Assembly (NCBI GenBank): GCA_006226225.1
Contig: SBHI01000128.1
Span: 1 to 23,889, forward strand
DNA: 23,889 bases
Direction: 5' to 3'
From: Alphaproteobacteria bacterium
GTDB lineage: Bacteria; Pseudomonadota; Alphaproteobacteria; Micavibrionales; CSBR16-224
Each line of letters begins with the position of its first letter. Position 1 is the first letter of the stretch. Position numbers and translations under genes: made by a program. Shown in pieces: positions 1-7,680 of this stretch. Under the pieces are notes generated by a model that was not told the DNA's origin, ran no database searches, and was given only the letters and a program-made list of their open reading frames with translations.

Positions 1-938
1 CCGGTTTTGATCAAGCCGCCGCGGACGATGTCCGATTCAACCTGTTTGCACAGGCCTTCAATAACAGCACCTTCAATTTCACCTTCAACAGCCAGTTTTT
101 CAACAGCGGCGGCGCGGACCTCAGACAAACGCGTCTGGCGTTCCTGCTTGACCGTCAGGCCGTAAGCTGCTGCAAAATCCTTACCGAAGTCTTTTTCCAA
201 CGTTTCCGCCAGTTTTTTCTTCTCGGTATCTTCCTCGGGCATATCCCAGGGTTCTTTGGCAGCTTTTTCCGCCAATGCGATGATGGCATCAATGACCGGC
301 TGGAAGCCTTTCCAACCGAACATAACGGCTTCCAGCATGATTTCTTCCGACAACTCGCTGGCTTCGGATTCAACCATCAGAACACCTTCCTGCGTACCGG
401 CAACAACCAGATCAAGCTCGCTTTCAGCCATTTGCTCGGGTGTCGGGTTCAGGACAAATTCGCCGTTAACGCGTCCAACACGGGCAGCACCAACCGGCCC
501 CATAAACGGAATGCCTGAAATCGTCAGGGCTGCAGATGTCGCAACCAGTGCCAGAATATCCGGCGCGTTCTGGAAGTCATGTGACAGCGTTGTACACAGC
601 ACCTGAACTTCGTTTTTAAAACCTTTGGCAAACAGCGGACGGATCGGACGGTCAATCAGACGTGACGTCAGCGTTGCAAATTCGCTCGGGCGTGCCTCGC
701 GCTTAAAAAAACCGCCGGGAATTTTACCGGCAGCATATGTTTTTTCCTGGTAATGAACCGACAGCGGGAAAAAGTCAAAAGCCGGGTTCGCTTTTTTGGC
801 ACCGACAGCGGTTGCCAAAATCATTGTATCACCATAGCGGGCAACAACAGCACCGTCAGCCTGACGCGCCATTTTGCCTGTTTCAAAAGACAGGGTACGT
901 CCTGCCCATTCAATTGTTTGCGTATGAATATCAAACAT
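1..938 (-). CDS. pnp: Polyribonucleotide nucleotidyltransferase (PNPase), 5' part only
   Basis: The minus strand encodes the first 312 residues of PNPase, and the gene continues beyond the left edge. PNPase is the phosphorolytic 3'-5' exoribonuclease of mRNA decay and part of the degradosome in many bacteria. The visible part covers the first RNase PH-like domain (MFDIHTQTIEWAGR at the start, then PGGFFKREARPSE and SRLIDRPIRPLF) and the beginning of the alpha-helical linker domain; all match the family very closely. The ATG at 936-938 is the usual family start. A purine-rich AGAAAGG lies about 12 nt upstream, so the ribosome binding site is not ideal. The usual upstream partner rpsO is not present. 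A 372-base non-coding stretch separates pnp from the dotA-like gene. The second PH, KH and S1 domains lie outside the window. Confidence 0.97.
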   Translation of the reverse strand, partial: MFDIHTQTIEWAGRTLSFETGKMARQADGAVVARYGDTMILATAVGAKKANPAFDFFPLSVHYQEKTYAAGKIPGGFFKREARPSEFATLTSRLIDRPIRPLFAKGFKNEVQVLCTTLSHDFQNAPDILALVATSAALTISGIPFMGPVGAARVGRVNGEFVLNPTPEQMAESELDLVVAGTQEGVLMVESEASELSEEIMLEAVMFGWKGFQPVIDAIIALAEKAAKEPWDMPEEDTEKKKLAETLEKDFGKDFAAAYGLTVKQERQTRLSEVRAAAVEKLAVEGEIEGAVIEGLCKQVESDIVRGGLIKT

Positions 939-1019
939 GTTTTCTTTATACCTTTCTTGCGTCACCGTTGTTTGTTCTTTCGGACAACGATGCATTCTGT
1001 GTAAGTTTAGAGCAGCTTT

Positions 1020-1034
1020 CGGACACCGTGTCCG
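1020..1034 (-). promoter_or_regulatory. Perfect hairpin in the pnp leader
   Basis: CGGACAC and GTGTCCG are exact reverse complements around a single base. Transcribed from the minus strand, this gives a compact stem about 85 nt before the pnp start codon. There is no T run next to it, so it is not an intrinsic terminator. In E. coli a leader stem upstream of pnp is the RNase III site that sets autoregulation; whether this much shorter stem does anything similar is inference. Confidence 0.35.
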
Positions 1035-1169
1035 GCTGCGCTTCAACCTCGTTTTTTTGACGTGCTTGAGGAAAACTTCCAGGAGGGTCTATATTCCAAA
1101 ACATCTCTTTATCAAAATATTCCGGGCCGGATGTGCTGAAATCTAGACCCAAACACGCCCTTCGCCGTA

Positions 1170-1198
1170 TAAATTGCATATTCCTGCCATTTTGTCAA
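1170..1198 (-). promoter_or_regulatory. Candidate promoter for pnp
   Basis: On the minus strand a consensus -35 TTGACA (1193-1198) is followed by an AT-rich stretch, AATTTATA, at the right distance for a -10 box. The -10 match is poor: AATTTA at 17 nt or TTTATA at 19 nt. It is the best sigma-70-like signal between the dotA-like gene and pnp. It would give a leader of over 200 nt. Confidence 0.35.
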
Positions 1199-1256
1199 AC
1201 AAAGATTACCCGAAGAACGCTCTGTTTGGCTGTGTTTTTCACCGCTCCGCAGATAG

Positions 1257-1288
1257 AAAAAACCCCGCTTGGCAGCGGGGTTTTTCTT
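1257..1288 (-). terminator. Intrinsic terminator after the first dotA-like gene (bidirectional)
   Basis: CCCCGCT (1263-1269) pairs with AGCGGGG (1274-1280) around a TGGC loop. The stem has six As on its left and five Ts on its right, so read on the minus strand it ends in a T run and closes transcription of the dotA-like gene that stops at 1311. The symmetry means it would also stop plus-strand transcription. It separates the dotA-like gene from pnp, so pnp needs its own promoter. Confidence 0.88.
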
Positions 1289-1310
1289 ATTCTATCGGCA
1301 TTATTCCTAA

Positions 1311-4238
1311 CTAGGATTTCTTGAGTAACTTGCCGCCGAGCTTCATGGCGCCTCCGCCGATCATACTGCCGCCCATTTTCAGCGGTGCGGTCACGACGCC
1401 ACCTGCCAAGCCCCCCATAGCTGCGGAAGCTTGTCCAGCAACACCCATGCTCTGAGCAAACTCACCCATATTCTCTTTCATAAAGCTCTCAACGTGGCTT
1501 GCTTCACCACTGAAGTCCTGAGAACCGGCACTACTGCCAAGCCAACTCATCGTCGAGTTCGGGATAATATCCACCAGCTTGAACGACGCGTTGACCAAAG
1601 CATAGGCCGAGAATACGTAGATATAGGTGTTGATCACCTGGTCAATGATACCAAAGCCACCAGAACCCATATTCGCAATCGACTGGTTAAAGGTATCGTT
1701 CAGGTACAAGATCATAGATTCAAAGATCAGGTTACCCATCACGAAGCCGATGACCGTCAGTCCCGGGCGAAGCAGCAAGTTCAACCATGCCACATAGGCA
1801 GAGGATGCCATCGGTCCCATCAGACCCTCACCATCCGTACGCATATGCGCCAAGGCCACCACCGGTATCGTCGCAACCGCTTCCACCACCGAGACAATCC
1901 ACGCAACAACTGCGAACATCACCTTGGTCCACGGGATCAGCGGTACATAGTACAGCAGCATCAAACCGGGGGTCAGGCCGAAACTGGCAATCATACCCAG
2001 GAAGCTACCGACCGGACCGGCCATCAATGCCGTGATCATACCACCAATCAGCGGCAGACCTGCAAAGAGCGAGATAAAGGCCATCACACCGTAGAGGAAG
2101 ATCGCTTTATCAACAATCTGGTAACCTGCATAGGCCAGAGACGCCATCGGGTGCGTATCCGTACCATAGCCACCGATCGAGATCAGAAGCGGGCCGTTAT
2201 CCGACTTCATTTTATGAAGCGCCCAGTGGATAATCTTTTTACCTGCATCCAAGTTGATATCACTCGCCCCTTGGATCGGGAAACCTGCCAGCATGCTGGA
2301 AAGACCGTCACCGGCAACCCATGCGACACCATCGGCAACACCTGATACCATTGCTTTACCAACTTCCCAGGCACCGCTTGCCACACGGCCTACGGCTCTA
2401 CCCGTATCACAGACCCACGACCAGACCCAACATCCGCCGCCACTATCATCTGCGTCAGCGCTGGGGGAACCGGTATTCATAACGCTGGGGCCCTCAGCAG
2501 CCGTTTCAACAACAACAGCCTCACCGAAGCCACGGTTGATACTGGCAATCTTGAAGTACCACGCACCCATACCTGCCCAGCCTTGTATCGCCGCATCACC
2601 GGTAAAGGTACCCGGACCCGCGCCTGAAATATAAGGATCCAGATTTGCCGCTTTTGCTATCGCGATAGCATCTTCACGACCACCGCCACCGACGCTTCCG
2701 GTATAAGCAGCAACCATCTGACCAAGACACAGAGCCGATGCAGGATCACCGTTAAAGCCACCAGCATTGGTGTTACAGCCACCCGCAATTGCCGCAGCCG
2801 TTGCGTTGGCAGCTGTCGGCACATAAGTCACAGCCGGACATGTTTGCGCGTATGAAGCCGGGTTCGCCTGCTGCGTTGTACTTGCCATTTGGCAGGCAAT
2901 ACCTTCCATATCCGCATACAAATCGTTAAACAGATCCCATTCCGCCTGACGCACATCCTGTTTGAACTGTGCAAATTCGTCAAAGACCGCCCCGACAGGA
3001 ACAGCCGGATACATGGCCGTGTACAACGGATCATAGTTCACGATATCGTTACCCTGAGGGTTCGGCAATGTAATGGTACCGCAACGGTTCGGGTTCGACA
3101 TATCGCCAAAGGAAACCGTAATACTCGGTGCATTTTTGGCAACATCCGTCTGCTGCACGATCGGGCGCACAAACTGGTCATGCACCGCAGGAGCACCTGT
3201 CAGAGCCAGTGCAGGAGTTATCGCCGCACCCGGATAGGGGCCAGCCGGGAAGCTCGCCGTTCCCAGAGTAATTTCCTGCGCCATATTATGGCGTTTCATA
3301 CAGGTCAAACTATCCAGGGCAGGTTTGATAACCGTTGTACCAGGATTCTGCGATTCCACGATATTAACCAGCAGGCTGATATCGTTCGCACCGCTGATAT
3401 AGGTCGACCACATGTTACTACCAAGGTTTGAACCCCATTCCGCCAGTTTCATCACAACCAGCTGACCGCCGTTGAACATGCCACCAACAGGGATCAACAT
3501 TGCCAGAGCAAAGACAAAACGGATCGGTGTCCAGACCATATTATGGCGGCCACCACCAAATTGTCCCGTACGTGCGGAATCAATGATGATCGATACAATC
3601 GACCAGAACACGACAATAGACGCAATGATCAAAACACCCGTACTGTAGGTACCGAACATCGGACCAATAGCCGACTGCATCGGGCCACCGCCACCTACGG
3701 CTCCCTGACGCAATACCTTATCTAGAATACCTAGAGCCAAATCCCCAGTCGCAGACTGAGATCTGTCAAACAATGCCGTGGGAGATGCAACGGGAACCGT
3801 TGCGAAGTCCGTTGCGACGGGTACGCCACCCGGTGCCAACTGGAAAATCTGTGCATGTGCAACAGTTCCCATGACCAGATACGACGCCGACATCACCAAA
3901 GCGGCAACGACAGTGGCAAACATCATAACAATGGATGTGAAGATACCCCATTGGTAAAAGCCCATATGCGGCCGCGTCCGCAGATTATACCATGCCTCTC
4001 CCATGATGTCGGAGACAGAAATTCTTTCACCTTCCGCGTTATATCCGTGGCGTGTTCCGGGGTGATTGATCGGCAACAGACCTGACTGCGCAAGCATGAT
4101 AGAAAGTGTTTGTACAAAGATTGGTCTTATATGACTGAAATGTGCAAAAGACCGCCAAAACTGTGGAAGTAAAAAGAACGCCAAAACAGGTTTTACGCCA
4201 GGACGTACCATTTTGACCCGCTCATGTCTACTACTCAT
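1311..4238 (-). CDS. DotA/TraY family membrane protein, copy 1
   Basis: This 975-aa polytopic protein belongs to the DotA/TraY family, inner-membrane components of type IVB secretion (Dot/Icm) and IncI-type conjugation systems. A basic, aromatic N-terminus precedes hydrophobic segments at about 97-125, 199-220 and 236-255. The family-typical stretch VWTPIRFVFALAMLIPVGG (235-253) runs into GSNLGSN (269-275). A loop of about 440 residues (260-700), probably periplasmic, holds eight cysteines (313, 386, 449, 467, 488, 504, 603, 610). Further membrane segments lie at about 707-732, 740-797, 814-845 and 863-890, then a Gly/Ala/Met-rich tail. The ATG has AAGGGG 7 nt upstream, exactly as in its paralogue, and it has its own promoter and terminator. 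No other secretion gene is in the window, so its partner system is unknown. The family call is strong; the specific role is inferred. Confidence 0.85.
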   Translation of the reverse strand: MSSRHERVKMVRPGVKPVLAFFLLPQFWRSFAHFSHIRPIFVQTLSIMLAQSGLLPINHPGTRHGYNAEGERISVSDIMGEAWYNLRTRPHMGFYQWGIFTSIVMMFATVVAALVMSASYLVMGTVAHAQIFQLAPGGVPVATDFATVPVASPTALFDRSQSATGDLALGILDKVLRQGAVGGGGPMQSAIGPMFGTYSTGVLIIASIVVFWSIVSIIIDSARTGQFGGGRHNMVWTPIRFVFALAMLIPVGGMFNGGQLVVMKLAEWGSNLGSNMWSTYISGANDISLLVNIVESQNPGTTVIKPALDSLTCMKRHNMAQEITLGTASFPAGPYPGAAITPALALTGAPAVHDQFVRPIVQQTDVAKNAPSITVSFGDMSNPNRCGTITLPNPQGNDIVNYDPLYTAMYPAVPVGAVFDEFAQFKQDVRQAEWDLFNDLYADMEGIACQMASTTQQANPASYAQTCPAVTYVPTAANATAAAIAGGCNTNAGGFNGDPASALCLGQMVAAYTGSVGGGGREDAIAIAKAANLDPYISGAGPGTFTGDAAIQGWAGMGAWYFKIASINRGFGEAVVVETAAEGPSVMNTGSPSADADDSGGGCWVWSWVCDTGRAVGRVASGAWEVGKAMVSGVADGVAWVAGDGLSSMLAGFPIQGASDINLDAGKKIIHWALHKMKSDNGPLLISIGGYGTDTHPMASLAYAGYQIVDKAIFLYGVMAFISLFAGLPLIGGMITALMAGPVGSFLGMIASFGLTPGLMLLYYVPLIPWTKVMFAVVAWIVSVVEAVATIPVVALAHMRTDGEGLMGPMASSAYVAWLNLLLRPGLTVIGFVMGNLIFESMILYLNDTFNQSIANMGSGGFGIIDQVINTYIYVFSAYALVNASFKLVDIIPNSTMSWLGSSAGSQDFSGEASHVESFMKENMGEFAQSMGVAGQASAAMGGLAGGVVTAPLKMGGSMIGGGAMKLGGKLLKKS

Positions 4239-4298
4239 ACCAACACCCCTTGTTATTATAACCTCGCATATCCATGCCTGTCATTCGCCGGGCCACAA

Positions 4299-4310
4299 CA
4301 CGAATCAGCC
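4299..4310 (-). promoter_or_regulatory. Leader motif shared by both dotA-like genes, copy 1
   Basis: The 12-mer CACGAATCAGCC (plus-strand reading) lies 61-72 nt upstream of the copy 1 ATG. It recurs exactly at 7469-7480, 56-67 nt upstream of the copy 2 ATG. With flanking bases the match extends to CAYARCACGAATCAGCC. It lies in the untranslated leader, where surrounding bases have diverged, which suggests retained function (operator, RNA element or regulator site). The function itself is unknown. Confidence 0.5.
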
Positions 4311-4350
4311 TTGAAAAGCTGTCAAAAGTCGCAGTTCGACCAATACTTCT

Positions 4351-4379
4351 ATATTACACCTTTTTCGATATTTCGTCAA
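4351..4379 (-). promoter_or_regulatory. Sigma-70 promoter of dotA-like copy 1
   Basis: Minus strand: -35 TTGACG (4374-4379), 17-nt spacer, -10 TAATAT (4351-4356). This is near consensus with ideal spacing. Transcription would start near 4344, giving a leader of about 105 nt. The -35 box and following bases (TTTGACGAAAT) are identical in the promoter of copy 2. Confidence 0.75.
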
Positions 4380-4409
4380 ATGCACGTCTCTTTTTATTAA
4401 AGTTTTAAA

Positions 4410-4421
4410 ATTATGCATAAT
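4410..4421. repeat. 12-base perfect palindrome ATTATGCATAAT
   Basis: This perfect palindrome sits about 30 nt upstream of the copy 1 -35 box in an AT-rich block. It could be a protein binding site or chance in AT-rich DNA. Its core ATGCATAA recurs about 45 nt away, near 4458. Confidence 0.3.
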
Positions 4422-4531
4422 CACATATCAAAAAGGTTAAAAGCCAACTTACCGCAATGCATAAAAAGTATTTATTTTTAATCGGTTAACTATAAACCCC
4501 TTGTCCAATGCTGCAATCTTTATAAATTCAT

Positions 4532-4550
4532 AAAAACTGCGAAAAGCAGG
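4532..4550 (-). terminator. Weak terminator-like hairpin after dotA-like copy 2
   Basis: Read on the minus strand, CTGC-TTTTC-GCAG is followed directly by five Ts, about 22 nt beyond the copy 2 stop codon. The stem is only four base pairs, so termination may be inefficient, and read-through into copy 1 is possible. Confidence 0.3.
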
Positions 4551-4572
4551 ACGGATTCCACCTGTCAGCCCA

Positions 4573-7413
4573 CTAACTCTTACCTTTCATCGCACCGCCA
4601 ATCCCGCGCGCCAATCCGGTTAGTCCACCACTCACCGCACCACCGGCACTAATACCTGCCGTTGCCGCAGCTTGCGGTACAACCTGACCAAAGGCTTTCG
4701 CAACCTCACCTACGGCCTCACGGCCAAATGACTGCATTTGGAACACCTCTTCCTCAAAGCTTGCAGGACGCGGCCCACCAAGCCATCTTACCGTTGCATT
4801 TGGCATCAGATCCACCATTTTGAACGACGCATTCACAAGCGCGTAAGCAGAGAAGATGTAAATATAGGTGTTCAAAATCTGGTCGATAATTCCAAAGCCG
4901 CCGCTTCCCATTTGGGAAATTGAAGTGTTGAAAGTATCGTTCAGATACAAGACCATCGATTCAAAGACCAAGTTCCCCATTACAAAACCGATCACCACCA
5001 GCGAGGGACGCAACATAATGTTCAACCATCCCATATAGGCGCTTTGCGCCATTGGCCCGACCAGACCGTCACCTTTGGTTCGAATATGTGCAAGCGCGAT
5101 AATCGGCATCGTAACAATCGCCTCCAGAACGCTGACAATCCACGAGACTGTTGCAAACATAACCCGAATCCAGGGAATAAGAGGCACATAATAGACAAAC
5201 AACATTGCAGGAACAAAGGCGATACCGCCCATTGTTCCGATAAAACCGCCAACCGGCCCCATCATCAACGCCTCAATCATAGAACCGACCACCGGTAGCG
5301 CTGACAACAGAGACAGCACAGCGATTGTTCCGTAAATCCCCAATGCTTTATCCATAATTTCGGCACCAGCTCGCGCCATTTCGGAAATGGGATGCACATT
5401 CTGGTTATAGCCGCCAATCGTCATCAAGACAGCCCCATCCCCCTGTTTCATTTTATGCAGAATCCAGTGGATGATCTTTTTACCCGCATCAATATTGATA
5501 TCTGCCGCACTCGTCACCGGGAAGCCAACAAAGAAATTTGACCAACCTTCACCGCCAAGCCATGCAAGACCGCCTTCAATTGCGCCTGCAATGTTTTTGG
5601 TAACCTCCCAGGCTCCCGAAGCAAAGTCCCCGATTGCACAAGCCCAGCGCAGCATCGGATGGCAATCACCGTCATCTTCTGCGGTCGCACCGCCGCCGCC
5701 TACTGCAAGGTTGCCGCCTTCCGTCACAGTTTCCGGCTCAATTGATGAGCGGAATGTGCGGTTAATCGCAGCAATTTTATAGTACCAGACCCCCATACCG
5801 GCCCAGCCCTGCGCCGCCATCTCTGTTACAAAGGCACCACCGGTAAAATACGGGTCAAGATGCGTGGCTTTTGCTGCCGCAATATCCGCATTCCGTGTCG
5901 TCATATACCTGTCGACAAAGTCATTAAAGCAAGAGGTATCAATCGGATTTTGGCCGTAACCACCGCCTGCGCCACCTTGACAAGCATTTGAGTAAGTGAC
6001 ACCGGTCGGGCAACTATTCGCATATAGCGCGGGAGCCGCTCCCTCACCCAGGCTAACCATATGGCAGGCCATTTCCTGCATATCCGGCAATAGAACGTTT
6101 ATAATATCCCATTCCGCCTGACGCACTTCCTGCTTGAATAAGGCCATCGCATCAAATGCCGTTCCAACGGGAACAGCCGGATAGGCCGCTGCATAATCAG
6201 GGTCATAGTTAATGATATCAATACCGTTCGGATTGGGCAGGTTGATCGACCCGCACAGATTGGGCTGATCTTCCGTACCGAAATAAACCGTGATATTAGG
6301 CGCATTCGCCGCAACTGCAGACTGGTCAACAATAGGGCGCACATATTCACGGTGCGGACTACCCCATGCCGCAGTCGGTATCATCGGTGCCATAGCCGGT
6401 GTTAACGGCGTTCCCGGATAAGTACCACTTGTAAAGACGGCGCTGCCAAGCCCGACCTCATTGGCAATATTGTGCCGTGCCGCACACAACGTCATCTCAT
6501 GCATCGGATTCAGAATTGTACCAGTCGGATTCACCGTCCTGACCTGATTCCCTAAAAGGCTTAAATCCGCCGTTCCCGCAACATAGTTGCTCCAGAGATT
6601 TGTTCCCAGATTCGAACCGATCTCCGCAAATTTCATCATAATAAACTGGCCCGAATTAAACGCGCCTCCAATCGGCACCAACAAGCCAATCGCCAAAACG
6701 AAACGGATCGGTGTCCAGACAATGTTGCGGCGACCGCCACCGATTCTACCGGAACGCGCCGTTTCCACGACCATAATTGTGATGTGGAAGAAGATAAACA
6801 GGGAGGCCAGCACAAGCACCGCCGTACTGTACGTTCCGAACATCGGGCCAAGGTTCACCTGCATCGTTCCGCCACCACCCGATGCACCCTGACGGAATAC
6901 CCTGTCCAGAATGCTGATAGCCAAGTCGCCGTGCGGCCCTGCGGGTGAGCGGTCAATCAACGGGTTACTTGTCGCAAGGTTCACAGCAGCGATATCCGTC
7001 GAAAAACCCGTTGGATGGTCAAAAACCTGCGCCTGCGCAACCGAGCCGCTCAGAAAATAGAACAGCCCCAATATCAGGGAACTAATCATGCATATGAACA
7101 TCATGATAACGGCACCGAAAGTACCCCATTGATACATACCCGCATGCGGGTTGTTTCTCAGGTGATACCAGGCCTCGCCAAGCAACGCGAATATTTTGAT
7201 TTTCTTGCCGTCAATCTGCGCACCGTAGCGTATGGCCGGATGATAAGGCGGCAACAAATTCGCCTGCGCCAAAGATGTGGCCAGTAATTGTACAAAAATC
7301 GGGCGAATGTGACTGAAATGTTCGAAGGATCTCCAGAATTGGGGAAGTAGGAAAAAGGCAAAGAAAGATTTGGCGCTCGGGCGCTCTATCTTGATCCGTT
7401 CCTGCCTACTCAT
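4573..7413 (-). CDS. DotA/TraY family membrane protein, copy 2
   Basis: This 946-aa paralogue of the neighbouring DotA/TraY protein is collinear with it over nearly the full length. By eye more than half of the positions match in the N-terminal 110 residues and in the C-terminal membrane part. Shared landmarks are FFLLPQFWRSF (20-30), VWTPIRFVL (232-240), GSNLGTN (266-272), AGKKIIHWILHKMK (643-656), YYVPLIPW (741-748) and MGSGGFGIIDQ (835-845). All eight loop cysteines of copy 1 are present (310, 387, 450, 468, 478, 495, 584, 592), although spacing between them varies. A GTG lies two codons upstream, but the ATG at 7413 is preferred because AAGGGG lies 7 nt upstream as in copy 1 and the N-termini then align. 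It has its own promoter. Two distinct full-length copies suggest non-identical roles or a hetero-oligomer; that is inference. Confidence 0.85.
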   Translation of the reverse strand: MSRQERIKIERPSAKSFFAFFLLPQFWRSFEHFSHIRPIFVQLLATSLAQANLLPPYHPAIRYGAQIDGKKIKIFALLGEAWYHLRNNPHAGMYQWGTFGAVIMMFICMISSLILGLFYFLSGSVAQAQVFDHPTGFSTDIAAVNLATSNPLIDRSPAGPHGDLAISILDRVFRQGASGGGGTMQVNLGPMFGTYSTAVLVLASLFIFFHITIMVVETARSGRIGGGRRNIVWTPIRFVLAIGLLVPIGGAFNSGQFIMMKFAEIGSNLGTNLWSNYVAGTADLSLLGNQVRTVNPTGTILNPMHEMTLCAARHNIANEVGLGSAVFTSGTYPGTPLTPAMAPMIPTAAWGSPHREYVRPIVDQSAVAANAPNITVYFGTEDQPNLCGSINLPNPNGIDIINYDPDYAAAYPAVPVGTAFDAMALFKQEVRQAEWDIINVLLPDMQEMACHMVSLGEGAAPALYANSCPTGVTYSNACQGGAGGGYGQNPIDTSCFNDFVDRYMTTRNADIAAAKATHLDPYFTGGAFVTEMAAQGWAGMGVWYYKIAAINRTFRSSIEPETVTEGGNLAVGGGGATAEDDGDCHPMLRWACAIGDFASGAWEVTKNIAGAIEGGLAWLGGEGWSNFFVGFPVTSAADINIDAGKKIIHWILHKMKQGDGAVLMTIGGYNQNVHPISEMARAGAEIMDKALGIYGTIAVLSLLSALPVVGSMIEALMMGPVGGFIGTMGGIAFVPAMLFVYYVPLIPWIRVMFATVSWIVSVLEAIVTMPIIALAHIRTKGDGLVGPMAQSAYMGWLNIMLRPSLVVIGFVMGNLVFESMVLYLNDTFNTSISQMGSGGFGIIDQILNTYIYIFSAYALVNASFKMVDLMPNATVRWLGGPRPASFEEEVFQMQSFGREAVGEVAKAFGQVVPQAAATAGISAGGAVSGGLTGLARGIGGAMKGKS

Positions 7414-7468
7414 GCGCACACCCCTTAGATAATTATATTACAGCCCCTTCGTCACCGCTCCGTCATAG

Positions 7469-7480
7469 CACGAATCAGCC
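7469..7480 (-). promoter_or_regulatory. Leader motif shared by both dotA-like genes, copy 2
   Basis: This is an exact second copy of CACGAATCAGCC (plus-strand reading) in the 5' leader of the second dotA-like gene, at nearly the same distance from the ATG as in copy 1. Confidence 0.5.
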
Positions 7481-7519
7481 GCAAAAAACGCTTGCTAGCT
7501 AAGACAGACCGATATTTTT

Positions 7520-7549
7520 ATTTTATCTCTTTTTCTACGATTTCGTCAA
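7520..7549 (-). promoter_or_regulatory. Sigma-70 promoter of dotA-like copy 2
   Basis: Minus strand: -35 TTGACG (7544-7549), 18-nt spacer, -10 TAAAAT (7520-7525). The predicted leader is about 100 nt. The layout and the -35 context match the promoter of copy 1. The remaining bases up to 7680 are AT-rich and hold no gene I can support. Confidence 0.65.
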
Positions 7550-7680
7550 ATTTATGACAGTTTTCATTAAAATACTGCGCATTATATTACGTAAAAACAA
7601 GAACATAGAAGAAACAGAATAAGCCCCGTGAAACCGGCGGAAATATATTAACGAAATCTTAGGGGCAAACGCGCGCCGCA

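Larger units (their letters stand above)
939..1256. other. Non-coding leader region upstream of pnp
   Basis: This stretch holds no gene I can support. It contains a short perfect hairpin (1020-1034), a longer-range inverted repeat (GGGTCTA at 1085-1091 with TAGACCC at 1144-1150), and a TTGACA -35 candidate. One minus-strand frame (946-1179, 77 codons) stays open and stops 7 nt before the pnp ATG. Its product resembles nothing I recognise, it is not ribosomal protein S15, and its ATG has a poorly placed AGGA, so I do not call it a gene. PNPase synthesis is autoregulated through its 5' leader in E. coli, so leader structures here could matter; that is inference. Confidence 0.5.
4239..4572. other. 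AT-rich regulatory spacer between the two dotA-like genes
   Basis: This 334-base spacer has no gene. From the copy 1 start codon leftwards on the minus strand it carries the ribosome binding site AAGGGG, a leader of about 105 nt with a motif shared with copy 2, a sigma-70 promoter (4351-4379), a very AT-rich block with a 12-base palindrome (4410-4421), and a weak terminator-like hairpin following copy 2. The octamer ATGCATAA occurs twice in the AT-rich block. Confidence 0.6.

Noticed and set aside
946..1179. 77-codon open frame just before pnp, in the position of rpsO
   Set aside because: Its product has no S15 features and no recognisable family, and its initiation signal is poor. Kept only as a note in the leader entry.
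1431..2345. 304-codon open frame on the plus strand inside the first dotA-like gene
   Set aside because: It is antisense to a clearly real membrane protein, has an implausible His/Arg/Gln-rich composition, and lacks a ribosome binding site. It is a shadow of the opposite strand.
1311..7413. Conjugative or mobile element carrying the dotA-like genes
   Set aside because: No integrase, relaxase, tRNA target, direct repeats or IS ends are visible in the window, so there is no direct evidence of an element.
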